Positions 1 to 11,188 of a stretch of 64,000 bases of DNA are shown one piece after another. Both the position numbers and the translations under genes were made by a program. The notes below the pieces were generated by a model. It saw only the letters and a program-made list of their open reading frames with translations. It was not told where the DNA came from and did no database searches. The stretch lies in NCBI GenBank assembly GCA_027924645.1, contig BSBN01001687.1:1-64000 (forward strand). Direction: 5' to 3'. Origin of the DNA: Cunninghamia lanceolata (lineage: Eukaryota > Streptophyta > Pinopsida > Cupressales > Cupressaceae). How positions within the stretch are numbered: the first letter of the stretch is position 1; each line of letters begins with the position of its first letter.

Positions 1-369
1 CAATCTTGCATTGTTAGATGTTATTCCTTAGTTCAAACATTCCAGTGAACTTTTATAACTAATTTGTAGGCAGTGAGCCTCTTTGAGCAATGAGCTCTAG
101 GCAGTGTGCCCTGAAGGCATGTGCCTTCCCCATTTTTAATACTTTTACAGAGTATAAATTCTTGTGGGTTAACCCCCACCATGGTTTTTTGCTTAACCAG
201 GTTTCCACATAAAAATCCTGATGTTCATGTGTTGTGATCTTGCTATTTATGTTCTTGTGTTCATGCTTCTTTCTTTTGGATGTATGTGGCAAATTAATAA
301 AGAAACATAAGTAATAAGTTTTGTAGAACACTAATTCACCTCTCCTCTTAGTGTTCCTTAATCTCAACA
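1..369 (+). mobile_element. 3' end of a Ty1/copia-type LTR, cut by the window start
   Basis: The segment ends in ...AATCTCAACA at 369. Read in reverse complement it resembles the start of the plus-strand LTR text of copia element P1 at 33,288 and 39,166: both share the TGTTGA start, an AAGAGG...GTGAAT stretch, a GGAAA-CC block, an ACCATGGTGGG block and GCTCACTGCC repeats. It is clearly diverged from P1 and is therefore a related family member. No primer-binding site or tract of the right type follows at 370, so this is the outer end of a 3' LTR or a solo LTR of a plus-strand element lying mainly to the left. Its other end and its target duplication are outside the window. Confidence 0.6.
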
Positions 370-379
370 GGAAGACTCA

Positions 380-1594
380 TCAGAGATGGATGAGTAAAAG
401 GATAAGAAAAAGCTCATGATATATGGATAGATAAAAGGATAGGGCATGGAATGGAAAGCTCATAATAAATGGATGGATAAAAGGATAAAATATAGTGGAA
501 TGGATGTATGCATCATAAGGAAGCTAGGATGTGATCTCCAAAGACTATGTCGCATAGGAATAACATGCCCCATTCTAGGTGCAATACTTAGAATTTTTCA
601 TGACAAAGCTTATGACAATAGGATAACGATAGGCTTGTTTGGAAGGATGAGGTATATCAAAAGATATCCAAAGCATGTTTCAACATTTTGCCCCTTATCT
701 TTATCAAGATCAAAAGGAGGAAGAGAGGATGAATGGACTCAATATGATAAGTATATGGGTATGATGGCCAAGGATGGTAATATGGTAAGGCAAGATAGGA
801 TATGGTATGGAAATGGTATGATAGGATAGAAATGATAGTGTGGATGAGACAATGTGCCCCCAAGTGTAAGTGACATAGAAGATCAACCTACACAAGAGGC
901 CTGTTTGCCAGGTTTTCATCATGGTACTTATCCAAGGCACCACCAAGGGTTGTTTTCACCATTGGATGAAGGGATTTCTCTTTACTTTTTTTTTTGACTT
1001 TTTTTATTTTTTGGAATATTTGGATGGGAGAAGAGAAATATGTATAAGACAGACTCAAGTGTCTAGTTCCATGAAAAGTGATAGTGTACCATTAGAGATG
1101 GATGTCGTCGCATGGACCATGTCAAGTCATTGTGTTCATCGATGGTGGTATGGGGATTGTATGAAAGTGAGATGGAGTAGGTAGATATTGGATTATGAAA
1201 GGAATGATAGTGGATTCCGATATGGATCATGTAAGGATGGATGGATAGGGGATAATGGATAATGATATGGATTATGTAAGAAATAATAGTGGATAATGAT
1301 GTGGGTCACGGATGACTTATGCAAGGATGGAAGGTTTATCCAAAAGCATGGACCATAGGAAGTTGATAGGGAAGATATGTAGGATAATAGTTGAAAGATG
1401 AGGAGATGGAGGTATGTGGAATTGTTGAGGAATGGAATGGAACCATGACCAATGGTTGCACACACCGTCATAAACTTTTAAGCTTTTGATGGGTAGGTGG
1501 TGTAGGAAGTAATGGTAATGTTTTCTTAGGAGATGGGTGACGTAGTGATTTAGGTACCCACATAGACTTAGTATTTTTATGATTTTTGTTTTGC
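380..1594. repeat. Low-complexity GGATAGGAT/GGATGG-rich tract, no gene
   Basis: The plus strand is strongly purine-rich and built from irregular repeats of ATGGATAGGAT, AAAAGGATA and GGAATGG, densest at 380-500, 740-840 and 1,190-1,460. Short ORFs exist on both strands but all reflect this composition and none shows a domain. It lies downstream of the last recognisable part of the H ORF and probably represents the 3' untranslated part or a spacer of H. No period is constant enough to call a satellite. Confidence 0.5.
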
Positions 1595-1978
1595 TTATGG
1601 GATTTTTGTTTTACTTGTGGGATTTTTGGAATTTTTGAATGGAATGGGAAATTTGGATGGAAGGGGATGGTTGGGATTTTTGGGATGTGGATGCCTCATT
1701 TGACCCTTAGGATTTTTAGATTTATGGGTAGAGACATCCATTTTTGTATTTTTGAATGCCATGGGTTTGGTGGAATGAATGGAAGCTCTATTTTTAGATG
1801 ATATGTGCATTTGTTGATCATGATTAGGGATGTGAGAGAATGTGTAACTGGATGGATTTGGGAGAAGTGGTAGTAAAGTAGATGGAGGGATATTAGGAGT
1901 TGGAAGAAGTGGGGGTAGATTGGATGGTGGAAGGTGTATGGTCACATGCTTTTGACATTTGTAAGATAATGGAGGTGG
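1595..1978 (-). pseudogene. Distal (C-terminal) part of the H ORF, proline/serine-rich
   Basis: This minus-strand segment encodes a Pro/Ser/Asn-rich, low-complexity tail (LPPSNLPPLLPTPNIPPS and similar) ending at a stop at 1,595. Its frame joins the G-patch-bearing segment at 4,442 if element Z and one five-base target copy are removed, so it is the continuation of the same protein. No enzyme domain is visible. The function of the protein is unknown; low complexity of this kind is common in linker regions of plant retroelement polyproteins. Confidence 0.55.
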
Positions 1979-2566
1979 TGTTGGTGCCTGATTTCACTGT
2001 CAGTTTCTGAACAATTTTCATGCAGGCACCTTCCCAAAATATCCAAAAAATGTTTCTAAAGTGTTGGACCTCCTCGGCATTTTTCAGCTGCATCATCATA
2101 TTTTCTTTGAGGAGGAGATCATCATCATCATATTGTCTTCGATGATGGTCAGCATCATCATGTTTTCTGTCAACCGGTTTCTCATCAGGATCATCATGTT
2201 TCAATATCGGGTGATGTTTTGATATCATCCCGATCCTGCTGATGAGCTACAGTGTGCCCTGATTTGCTTGCGGGGGTGATTTTTCAAGTATCAGGGTCGT
2301 CATCATCATGATCATATTTCCGGTTATCGCCGTGTTGCTTGCGAGGGTCATCATATTTTCTGCCTGCATGATATTTCGCCGGGGTGATATTTTTTATCAT
2401 CGGGTGATCTTGGTTATGATCATCCTGATGATGTTGTTGAAGAGTTCTAAGTATGACCCGATATTCACCGGGGTCATCATATTTGAACGTCAGGATGATC
2501 TTAGTCAATATCATCCTGATGATGTTGTATCACTTCATGTTCATTGTTTTATCATCCTGATGATGC

Positions 2567-3155
2567 TGACGTCATTCTTATGTCAGGGTGATATTTATTT
2601 CTCTGCCTATCTGCATCATGATATTCCGAAGGAGGGGGTGATATTTTCATATTTGAATATCACCCGGATATATGTTTGTTCCAGCATCATGATGATGCTG
2701 ATATCAGGGAGATATCCTCCTGCCGGCTTCGTGCATTATCTAAGTGGGGGGTGATTTTTTCAAGCATCATCATATTCATCTATCGCCCCGATCTTATAGT
2801 GGAGCTACAGTGCAACCTGATATTTGTGCATCAGGATGATATTTCCAAATATCCGGTTATCTTCCGGATATCATCCTGATGTCGATATGATGATGACGTC
2901 ATCAAGGTCCGGGGGGGTCATATTTCTAACACTGATCATCTTGTGGAGATCTCCCGATATTTGCAAACATGATGATGACGTCATCCAGATATGAGGAGGT
3001 GCGTAGTGGGCGGATATGATGATGACGTCATCAGGATGTTCATCGGCCAGACTTTTGGTATAGGCTCAGCAGGAGGATCTTCCTCCGATGGATCAGGTTG
3101 TGCCGATGGAGGCGTTTATCATGCAGGTGATATTGCGAGGATGATGCTGACGTCA
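2567..3155. promoter_or_regulatory. Cluster of five perfect TGACGTCA palindromes (bZIP-type sites)
   Basis: TGACGTCA occurs at 2,567, 2,894, 2,976, 3,023 and 3,148. Three of these are extended to the 12-base palindrome GATGACGTCATC (2,892, 2,974, 3,021). TGACGTCA is the consensus palindrome bound by bZIP factors of the TGA/CREB type in plants and animals. The cluster lies upstream of the two TATA-like boxes of insertion Z, the place of a U3 enhancer. Binding is inferred from the motif only. Confidence 0.65.
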
Positions 3156-3268
3156 GGGTGATATTTCAAGCGACAGGATATCATGCTGCTGGAGGATGAT
3201 GATGATGAAGTCTTATACTAGTGTCGTCAGGAGAAAAAGCACCGACATCATATATGCTCATGACCTAG

Positions 3269-3278
3269 TATATAAGGT
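3269..3278 (+). promoter_or_regulatory. TATA-like box of the Z LTR (first candidate)
   Basis: GTATATAAGG lies about 115 bases after the last TGACGTCA site. A second candidate, TTATAAGT, lies at 3,643-3,650. Either could set the U3/R border of this LTR; the sequence alone does not decide. Confidence 0.4.
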
Positions 3279-3642
3279 GATGAAAAGGTCACCGCGGGGT
3301 GCATGTGGGATAATTGATATCCTGCATATTCGAAATGTCATGATGATGAATCTCGGCGGGAAATGGTTGCGATGCAGAATTGACGTTTTCCCGAGGCCGC
3401 GGGTTGGTGCGCCTTTAATGGCGAGGGTTGCAGAGGTATGGGCGGATCTGGTACCTGATTGAAGGTGTACATCAGCAGACAGTGGCGCAGGGCTCGAAAA
3501 ATCTTCCTGTCTCCTCCCCTACCTGCTGCATTCATGTTTGGGCGCCAATCTGGTAATGTTTGAGCGCCATTTTTCTGATACTGTGTATCTGGCGGGATTT
3601 TTGGTCAACCATGTAATTAATTGCTGAGCACCTACCTGGCTG

Positions 3643-3650
3643 TTATAAGT
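3643..3650 (+). promoter_or_regulatory. TATA-like box of the Z LTR (second candidate)
   Basis: TTATAAGT precedes a stretch reading GGTTGTGTTGCTC and lies about 800 bases from the 3' end of Z, leaving room for R and U5. It is less canonical than the box at 3,269. Confidence 0.35.
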
Positions 3651-4441
3651 AGGTTGTGTTGCTCATTTGAAGGTTGTTGAAAGTTGAACATTTGGCTCTG
3701 TAATAAGATACAAGCTGGTTTTGGTTGCTCTGTGCAGCAAAACTTGTGAGTTTATGTATCTCCTGTTATACGATTTGGCATGAATCCACTGATTTCATGG
3801 TTAATCTTATATGAATAATGCTGTGTTTGCATGTGTTATGCTGATTCTGTCTCCAGTTTTGCATGTATCTTTCCTACTGCAATAGGGATGCCATAAGTAT
3901 AGACAGCTTAACACTCTTTATTGGGAGATATCTGTAAGGCAGATATCATGTGTATCCCCCTGAAATCCAGTTTTAGCTATTCATGCTGATCATTCACAGG
4001 TGTATGTCTACCGACTCCAAGCCCTGGATAAGCACCAATCTAGCTCTGTGTTGAGGTTATACACCATGTCCAGCTTTGCATCCAAACATCATTTCAAATC
4101 ACTTCATACTTCCACCTGTTAGTTGTAGGAGTAGGATTAGGAACCCCCTGCATGCTCTCATACCCAACCAGACATCATGTCCAAGAATGTTGCCAGCCTT
4201 GTGATATATCATACAGATCTTGGTCCATACATGAGAGTATTCTGCCTGTTGTTGTCAAGTTATATCTTTCTATCTTTGAGCTAGTCAAGGTTACATCTTG
4301 AGTTATAGGGATACCCCCCTTGGTGCGGCAGAACCAGAAGTGAAGGGGAGGAGCTCACGCAACCTCCTGTATTAGTTGGCTGAATCTGCCCGTGCATTAG
4401 AAGTGGCAAACCCTAATGCTGATTCAGAAGAAAAACCAACA

Positions 4442-5965
4442 GGTGAAATGGCCACATATGTTTTGGGAGTGTGATAGGGTTTGTGATGGAAAGTGGTGGA
4501 CTTAGGAGGAATGGAGTAATTACCAACATCTTTAGATTGTTTACCTTGGGGTGTGTATCCAAGGCCAAATGAGCACGGAGAGACATTGACATGTATAGGC
4601 TCCAAAATACCTTGTTCATGAAGGCCTAAGCCTTTACCTTGGTAGTTCATGTTTTGGAGTATGTGATGGACTATGGGACTAGACATAAGCTCATTATTGG
4701 ATGGAGGAGGTGAAGTGGAAGACAAAGGTGGTTGTGTTCCTAGGGAGGAACATTCATGGATGAAAGTGGATAGACCAAGTGGATATGATGGTGGACTTGA
4801 AATGGGGTACATGGTGGATGTGGAAGGATCATTAGGATCTTGATTAGCATTGTGTTCACTAAGTTCCAAGTTATTTGTTTGATCTTCTATGTTTACTTGG
4901 GAGGCATGTATCTCATCAAGGGAAATGGATGTTGTGGAATTATGGATAGGGGTAGGTGGAGTGATAATCTCCTAATCATGAAATGCATAAATTTTGGCTA
5001 AGAGGATCATCATGGTTTTCATAATCATAGATGGAACCTTGATCACAAATGGGAGCAAAAATAGGATTAAGTGTGCTATAAATGGGATAAATTTGCTCAT
5101 GAATAGGGTCATGATCATAAATAATATATTGATCATAGAAAATAGATATGTCATGGATGATTTAAACTTAGAGATGCTTTGATCTTGATTTGGATGAGGG
5201 CTTGATATTTCCACATGCTTAGGATTTTGATCTTGACATACCTCTTGGTTTTCTTGAATGGAAGTGGATGACACTTGGGTAGGCTCTTGGTCAACAACAT
5301 GAGAGGGCAATGAACTCATGGGAGGAAAATTTTCAATAAGCTCAAGGGGTTGTGGACCACATGATGGGGTTGAAAAAGTGGACATAACATTCAAAGGTTC
5401 TTTGGTAGGCTCATCAATGGGTGCCTGACATGGGGATGGTCTATTTCGTGCTAGTAGTCCTTGGAGAAAATCGTCAAAGAATTCTTTGGTTGATGGATTA
5501 GAGCTTGAGAAGTTTGATGGTGATGTTGGTGTAGGACTAGTAGGCTGTGAGATAGGCATTCTATTAGATGGGGATGAAGGACTAGTAGATGGATTTGTAT
5601 ATGATTCCAAACTTAAGTTGGTATTTCCCTTGTCAAGAGTATCATTAAGATGTCTTAGGGATTCTTGATCTTGGTGTGAGGAGTGACTAGTACTAGCATG
5701 ATCATATTGTAGAAGATTTGGAGATGGATATTGCATGAGTTGTTGGATTTTGACTAGGAGTTGTTGTATTTGTGGTGATTGGTTTTGTTGAAATTTTTGA
5801 ATGATGGCTTGGAATCTTTGTATGATTTGTTGGTCTAAGGGTTGTGGAATTTGGTGAATTGTTTGGACGAGGTATTGGAGTTCTTGTGCTATGATATTTT
5901 TCTCTAGTGTTGGAATGGAGTTACACATAGATTGAAGTTTTTGGATTTTGGTTTGTTCATCCAAG
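4442..5965 (-). pseudogene. Central part of the H ORF with G-patch motif
   Basis: Read right to left, this segment encodes a Gln-rich helical stretch (QNQSPQIQQLLVKIQQLMQ), Ser/Pro-rich linkers, then a G-patch-like motif (MNYQGKGLGLHEQGI followed by FGLGY). Known biology: G-patch modules of this form occur in polyproteins of plant Ty3/gypsy elements near the protease, and are otherwise RNA-binding modules. One TAG at 4,972 separates two blocks in the same frame. The block from about 5,150 to 4,972 reads as hydrophobic in this frame but as acidic, Tyr/Asp-rich sequence in another, which suggests a pair of compensating frameshifts. The reading frame is cut at 5,965 by N and at 4,442 by Z. No RT or protease is seen. 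Confidence 0.6.
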
Positions 5966-7228
5966 TGTAACGTCAAAAAATGTCCCCTTGGGGGATTTTC
6001 CCTCATAAGGTTTAGCTCATGGGTCTTTTGAGTGCATTTAGGACATTTTAGTTCATATTTCAGCATCCCGATGGAATGAGCCCTAGGTAACATGACAAAT
6101 GGGACCTAGGAGGACCCCTTGAGCTGTTCCTTGCCCAAAATAGGGGGAGGACTTGGGCACCCCTGCCTTAGTCCTACCCTATTTTGGGGCAGCCCTAATT
6201 TTTGGGTGTCAGTTTATGACCGTTAGTTGGTTCTTTTGCCGACATGGTAAAGTTTGATTTTTAAAATCTTGGTGGGAATGCTTGTAGGTGCGTCTATAAA
6301 CATGTGTAGGCATTTATTTGTAAACTAGATTTCAATTAGATGATCATTGTGAACTATAGGCATTCTCAAGGTGATTCAAGGCTTTCTATTGTGTTGCAAG
6401 AGCAGGCTTTTATGTTTTATGTGTTGATATTTGCATATTTGAGCATCAATCTTCTCATGGCATGAAGAGCATCTTCCTCCATGAGAGCTTCACTACAAGG
6501 TGACATAATATTGTTTTTTATCATTGATTCCTTTGGTTTTTGCCTCTGCCTCACAAGGGCACGCACTCTTTGTCTAACAATGGTGTTCGGAGACTTAAGT
6601 GTCCTCCAGAGCTTGACTAAGGCAAGCCACTAAACACCACAACCCCCAAACCAAGTCTTGTAATTGCAAGTTACAGGTGTCACATTTGGGAAAAGTGGAG
6701 TTGCAGGAAGGAGTGGTAGGCATCAAGGATTTGGGATCTAAAGAAAAGTTAGACAAAGGAGCACTTCCAGAACTAGGACACCCACAACAGTGTCCTCCGC
6801 AGATAGATCTTGGGGAATAGAAGTTACAAGGTTGATCAGTGTCAGAAGGAGGTCCAAATTCCCTAAAAAGTAGGTACCTTGGACTTAGGCGCCCGCACCA
6901 GTGTCCCCGACTATTCTTCCTTGGAACCCCAAAAATAGGTATTATGTGATTTGTCATTTTACTCCATTTTACTCCCGTCTGCAGGAGCTTTTTCCTTCTT
7001 TCATAAATTTGTTGTCATATTTGCATAATTAGGGTTTTAATGGTTAATTAGACACAAGAGAAGGAAAATTAATATTTAAATTCTGTAATTCAAGCTTCCC
7101 TTCATTTGCAAGTGACCTAGGGTATGATAGTGCTCGCCACTCAACCCTAGATCCTTCAATGTTAGGGTGAAAGGAGGATTCAACATCTAAACAACAAGAG
7201 ATTAACAAATCCAATTTTACCCTAAATA
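5966..7228 (+). repeat. 5' LTR of N
   Basis: Starts TGTAACGTC and ends ACCCTAAATA, so the 3' end is TA rather than the usual CA; the 3' LTR copy ends the same way. A TATA-like TCTATAAA lies at 6,293-6,300 (TTATATAAG in the 3' copy near 19,262). Matching text such as GGGGCAGCCCTAATTT and GACCGTTAGTTGGTTC is shared with 18,970-20,183. Confidence 0.85.
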
Positions 7229-7230
7229 TT

Positions 7231-7245
7231 TTGGTGAACCCGTGT
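7231..7245 (+). other. Putative primer-binding site of N
   Basis: TTGGTGAACCCGTG follows the 5' LTR after two bases and starts TGG, as expected for pairing with a tRNA 3' CCA end. The tRNA species is not identified. The position supports the plus-strand orientation of N. Confidence 0.4.
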
Positions 7246-8669
7246 TTTTGGACTTAAATTGCAACTTGCTAAGTGTTTGTCTTCAGATTTTGAATGATTG
7301 ATTTCATTCATTTGGTCATTTATTTTATTGCATTGAGAAAATTTCAAAAAAAATGAAAAATTGGAAAAATACAAAATAATTGCATTGTTTGGCTAACTAA
7401 ATTACATCAATTCTTTCTAAATTTTCCTAATTCATGATTTTTGCATCAGATCTGATATAAACTATAGAAAAATCAAAAAAATCAGAAATTTACATTGCAT
7501 TTTCATCATTTAATTGCTAGGATTTTGTGGAAATTTTGACAATTTTATATAACCTAGTAATTCCAAAATCTAGGGTTTGTAGGCAAAATCTTTTATCAGA
7601 TTTTTCTACTAATTTTAGAGGCTCATTCAAATTTGTATTTTTCTTTATTCTTTCATTTTAGTTTGAATTTGCATTTAGATTTAAAATATTTGCATTTTTA
7701 CATAGAAATTTTCAACAAAAACTAACAATTTTGATGCATTTTCATTAAATTTGCATGGGCATTTTGCATGTTAAGGCTTGAAAATAATTTTCAAATCTGA
7801 GAGTAAGTCAATTTCATCATAAATAAGACCTCATATAATTCACATAGAATTTTATCCCAAGATCTCAAACCTAGGGCTTCGAAAACAACAATTTTCACTA
7901 AAATTGGCCTTATCAACTCTCTAAACTTGCACTATAGGTGTGTTGTGAAGGATATTTTTGAATTAATTTGTTGTTACTAGGGTAATCATTTTTTCCCCTC
8001 ATAAAAATCTTCACAACACCCTTTTAACAGGCTCTTGTAGTGAAAATTCGGTGAAAAACTACACATTTTGACTATTTTTGCCCTAGGGTTTGGCCTAGTT
8101 TGCACTCCAAGCGTGTTGTGATAAATTTTATGGATTGAGGTGACTTATATTATTGATATTATTTTATTTACCTCCTAAAATTCCTTACAACACCCCTTTT
8201 TCTAGGTCTTGGAGTTGAAAAACTGTGAAAAATAACCTATTTTTGCTATATTTTCACTAGGGTTTGACCTTAAGTGGTGTTATAATCATGTTGTGTTGGG
8301 TATTTTGGCACCAAGTGGCTATTATTACTGATATTATCTATTTTAAATCATCATTTTCCTTACAACACCCTTTGTTATGCTCTTTTGCATTGAATTTTGG
8401 TGAAAAAAGTGCTCATTTTGACATCTTTTCACTATATTTTGACTTGGCATTATCTTGGATTTGCATCAAGAGTGTGTTTAGAGTGATTATATTGCTATTT
8501 TGGACTGATATCAGACATATAATTTGCTTCCCCTGATCAAAATCCTTACAACACCTTTTGTTTCATTCATTTGCATTGAAAAAGTACAAAAAATCAAGCA
8601 TTTTAGGCTATTTTTGCATATACTTTTGGAAAAACTTTCAAAATCTGATTTTACATTGAAAATGTTGAA
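7246..8669 (+). repeat. Leader of N with about 175-bp diverged tandem repeats
   Basis: No ORF with a domain is present. From about 7,880 to 8,600 a unit recurs around the core TTACAACACC, at 8,011 (TCACAACACC), 8,185, 8,360 and 8,546, giving spacings of 174, 175 and 186 bases. Each unit also carries a GTGAAAAA block, a TTTTGAC/TATTTTTG block and a GTGTGTT/GTGTTGTG block. The units are clearly diverged, so the array is old or was never homogenised. The sequence before 7,880 is AT-rich with GGGTTT blocks and no visible signal. Confidence 0.6.
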
Positions 8670-9450
8670 ATGGCACCTTCATTTCATTTTTCAATGGTAT
8701 CCTTGCATTCATTTATCAAAGATCTTGATTTTGACCAATTTTTAACCCTCATGAGTGAACATCCTACGACATTAGAAAGCTTAACTAAGTTCTTCTCCAT
8801 GAGTAGCAACAAAAAAGATGATGGTGATAGCACTTCTCCCATGTATTCAATACCTGCTCCATGTGATGATGACATAAACTTGTCTTCTAATCATTCTTTC
8901 AAAAATGCTTCTTCTCATGAGGGTATGTTGGTCCAAAATGATGAAATCAATGACACAATAGAAGGAACACTCTTTTTGAAAGACATCATGCCTCCTAGAA
9001 TAGAAGAACAAATAATTCATGATGTCGAGGTCCCTATTGATGTGATAACATTATGAGTAAATAGACAAACTTGATAAAGACCTAGCTAAATTCCAATAAT
9101 ATGTGCAAACTGAGAGGATAGCTGAAGATCCTATACCTGTGATTCACAACATAAGAAAATTGATAAAAGAAGGACAAAAGGGTATTGATGTTGTTCAAGA
9201 AATAATGCATATCATGCTAATTAATTTCATGCCTCGATATGATACATCTCTCATAGATACATACCCTCGGGTAGCAGAAGACTTAACACAATACATTGAG
9301 AATGATGAGCATAAAAACTCTCTTAATAAACCTTATGAAGCTGAAGATGACTATATGAACTATGATGCAATAATTGGTCTAATAGAAGAAGTTAAGAATT
9401 CACTTAACCCATGGAAAAATGGCATTGATTTAATTGTTGACAAAGGTTAG
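8670..9450 (+). pseudogene. Short acidic ORF of N, unknown function
   Basis: Two ORF blocks (8,670-9,056 and 9,103-9,450) lie in different frames; the second frame extends upstream through a TAA near 9,094 towards the first, so one broken gene of about 260 codons is likely. The first block starts with a hydrophobic stretch then a Ser/Asp-rich part; the second is acidic and helical (NIRKLIKEGQKGIDVVQEIM). No zinc knuckle, retropepsin or gag core was recognised. Its place, where gag would be, suggests a structural or gag-derived protein, but this is inference. No homologue is recognised. Confidence 0.45.
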
Positions 9451-11154
9451 ATTGGAAGATCATACAGGTAAGTATCTCTAACCCTTTATCTCTCTCATGA
9501 TGTGCTTCCCTCGTGATGTGTTATATGTTGTTTAGCCTCCTGGGATGACCTCAAATTCTCCTGTAAGGTTCAAGATACCAGGAGACTACCTCTGTTGTGA
9601 CCTTCTTCTATTTGTATCATCATTCTTCTATATTGCCTCTCTCTCTGATTTCATTGTTGTGTGTTTTGTCTTACGGACATAGCATCGTGGTTGGTGACTT
9701 GGGGGCACCCTCCTACGTGACTGTCCCTAAGACACTTGTTTTCTCCTCTCTTATTTATTGTTTCCCTTCCTCTAGTGTTTCGACCTAGCAGGCAGATGAT
9801 GACAAACATTTATATTGATGCAGACCTAGTGTCCCTTTCGAGAGCAATCAAAAAATGGACTTAGTTCCTAATATGATGATGGGGTTGTATATCTTATCTG
9901 ACGCTTGGCTAGTGGAAGCACTCATGCTTTCTACGTAGTGAATTTCATGATGTTTTTGTCGCATTTACAAACCTTAACAATACTGTTGCTCCATGCACCT
10001 TTGTTTGCCTTTGAATCTAGTCTTGACGGTACTTGATTTAGAGAGCTTCGTGATATAGCCCCTGGTTATCCTTGAACTCTGAAATCATTGTATAACCTTG
10101 GCTCTTTGTGTGGTTAATCATATGCATTGATGTTGTTATTTATCATGATTTTGTAGACACTAACATGTTTCTTGCAGGGATGTGTTTGTGGGAACATTTG
10201 GTGATCGTAAAGTACATGTCACCTCCGGGGGGCATGGGCTTTGCGAAAGTCAGTGTTCCCTTGTGTGTTTTCTTCCTACCTTAATGTGCTTGATATTGAT
10301 AACTGATATCAACCACCTGAGTTTGACCTCAGATGCAGAGACTTGCGCCCCAGAGTAGTGCATCATGCATCCTGAGTTTGTTTGTAATCAATAAATTGAT
10401 CATATAAGCCCTTTGTGGAGGCGGGATATTGAGCATATCTTTTTTCTTAAGCCCTTTGTGGAGGCAGGGATGGTGTATTTCTTGAAGCAGATTGCATCAT
10501 CCTGTCATTTTCAAAAGTCCTCTGCGGAGGCAGGGAGCGATTATGTGACTAACTCAACCCTTAAGCATATTTTCAACGATTGTTGTGGTGAAGCCCAATC
10601 ATCGGTGTGTACTTGTAATGTGCCTGAGATGGTGTTGGACCTAGAAATAGGTACACTCCATCACTTGTCTGTCATGTTTTCTTTGTGTCTTCAATTGTGT
10701 GTGTTTTGGCGTGCTTGTTTTGTATGGCATGTTTGTTACCCCATATGCAAAGACCAGCGCCTTTGAGTAGTGCTTCATGCATTTTGGGAGGTTTTGCACA
10801 TATTGCGTGTGTGTTGCCCCATATGCAGAGACCAGCACCTTCGAGTAGTGCTTCCTACATTTTGGGAGGTTTGTTTAATTTCCAGTACTTGCATTGGCAT
10901 TTCATAGATATGAGAAAAAGAAAAGAAAAGATATCATTTCTATCTTCCTTGCACTAATGTGTCTTCTATGTATTGACTGTCTACTTCGTGTTCTGTGTGA
11001 CTGTAACTATCTTCTCCGTATTTTGCATGCCTATTACTATTTTCTATGTGATTGGCATGTCTTCTCCGTGCTTGGTGTGTTTATTGTGTTTGTGACCTTA
11101 CTTTAATGCATGTATGGGCCTCGCATTCATACATACATTAAAATGTAGGCTAAA
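9451..11154 (+). repeat. 3' non-coding part of N with short tandem repeats
   Basis: No gene is seen. CCCTTTGTGGAGGC(A/G)GGGA-type words occur at about 10,410, 10,452 and (as CCTCTGCGGAGGCAGGGA) 10,518. A 78-base unit beginning CCATATGCA(A/G)AGACCAGC with GAGTAGTGCTTC and TTTTGGGAGG is repeated at 10,741 and 10,819, and a related diverged copy lies near 10,332. The last 150 bases are T-rich with TTCTCCGT repeats. There is no obvious polypurine tract directly before the 3' LTR at 11,155. Confidence 0.55.
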
Positions 11155-11188
11155 TGTAACGTCAAAAAATGTCCCCTTGGGGGCTTTT
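11155..11188 (+). repeat. 3' LTR of N, first part (split by C1)
   Basis: TGTAACGTCAAAAAATGTCC and the following bases match the start of the 5' LTR at 5,966. The text breaks at CTTTT (11,184-11,188), the C1 target copy, and resumes at 18,970. Confidence 0.85.

Larger units (their letters stand above)
1979..4441 (+). mobile_element. Insertion Z, solo-LTR-like, 2,463 bp, inserted in the H ORF
   Basis: The insertion starts TGTTGGTGCCTGATTTCAC and ends AAAAACCAACA, so it has the TG...CA ends of an LTR with a 7-base terminal inverted repeat (TGTTGGT/ACCAACA). It is flanked by GGTGG (1,974-1,978) and GGTGA (4,442-4,446), a five-base target duplication with one mismatch. Removing it restores the H reading frame. 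I found no second copy of its start inside it, no primer site and no coding domain, so a large solo LTR is the simplest reading. It is dense in ATCATC/GATGAT and ATATCATCC words over 2,080-3,200, keeps many CpG sites, and has TATA-like boxes at 3,269 and 3,643. Confidence 0.7.

Noticed and set aside
4994..5668. Plus-strand ORFs opposite the H gene
   Set aside because: They are antisense shadows of the low-complexity H ORF; the minus frame continues across the N and Z insertion sites, the plus frames do not.
8011..8560. CRISPR-like regular repeats
   Set aside because: Units are about 175 bases, diverged and contiguous, in a plant retroelement leader; there are no short exact repeats with unique spacers.
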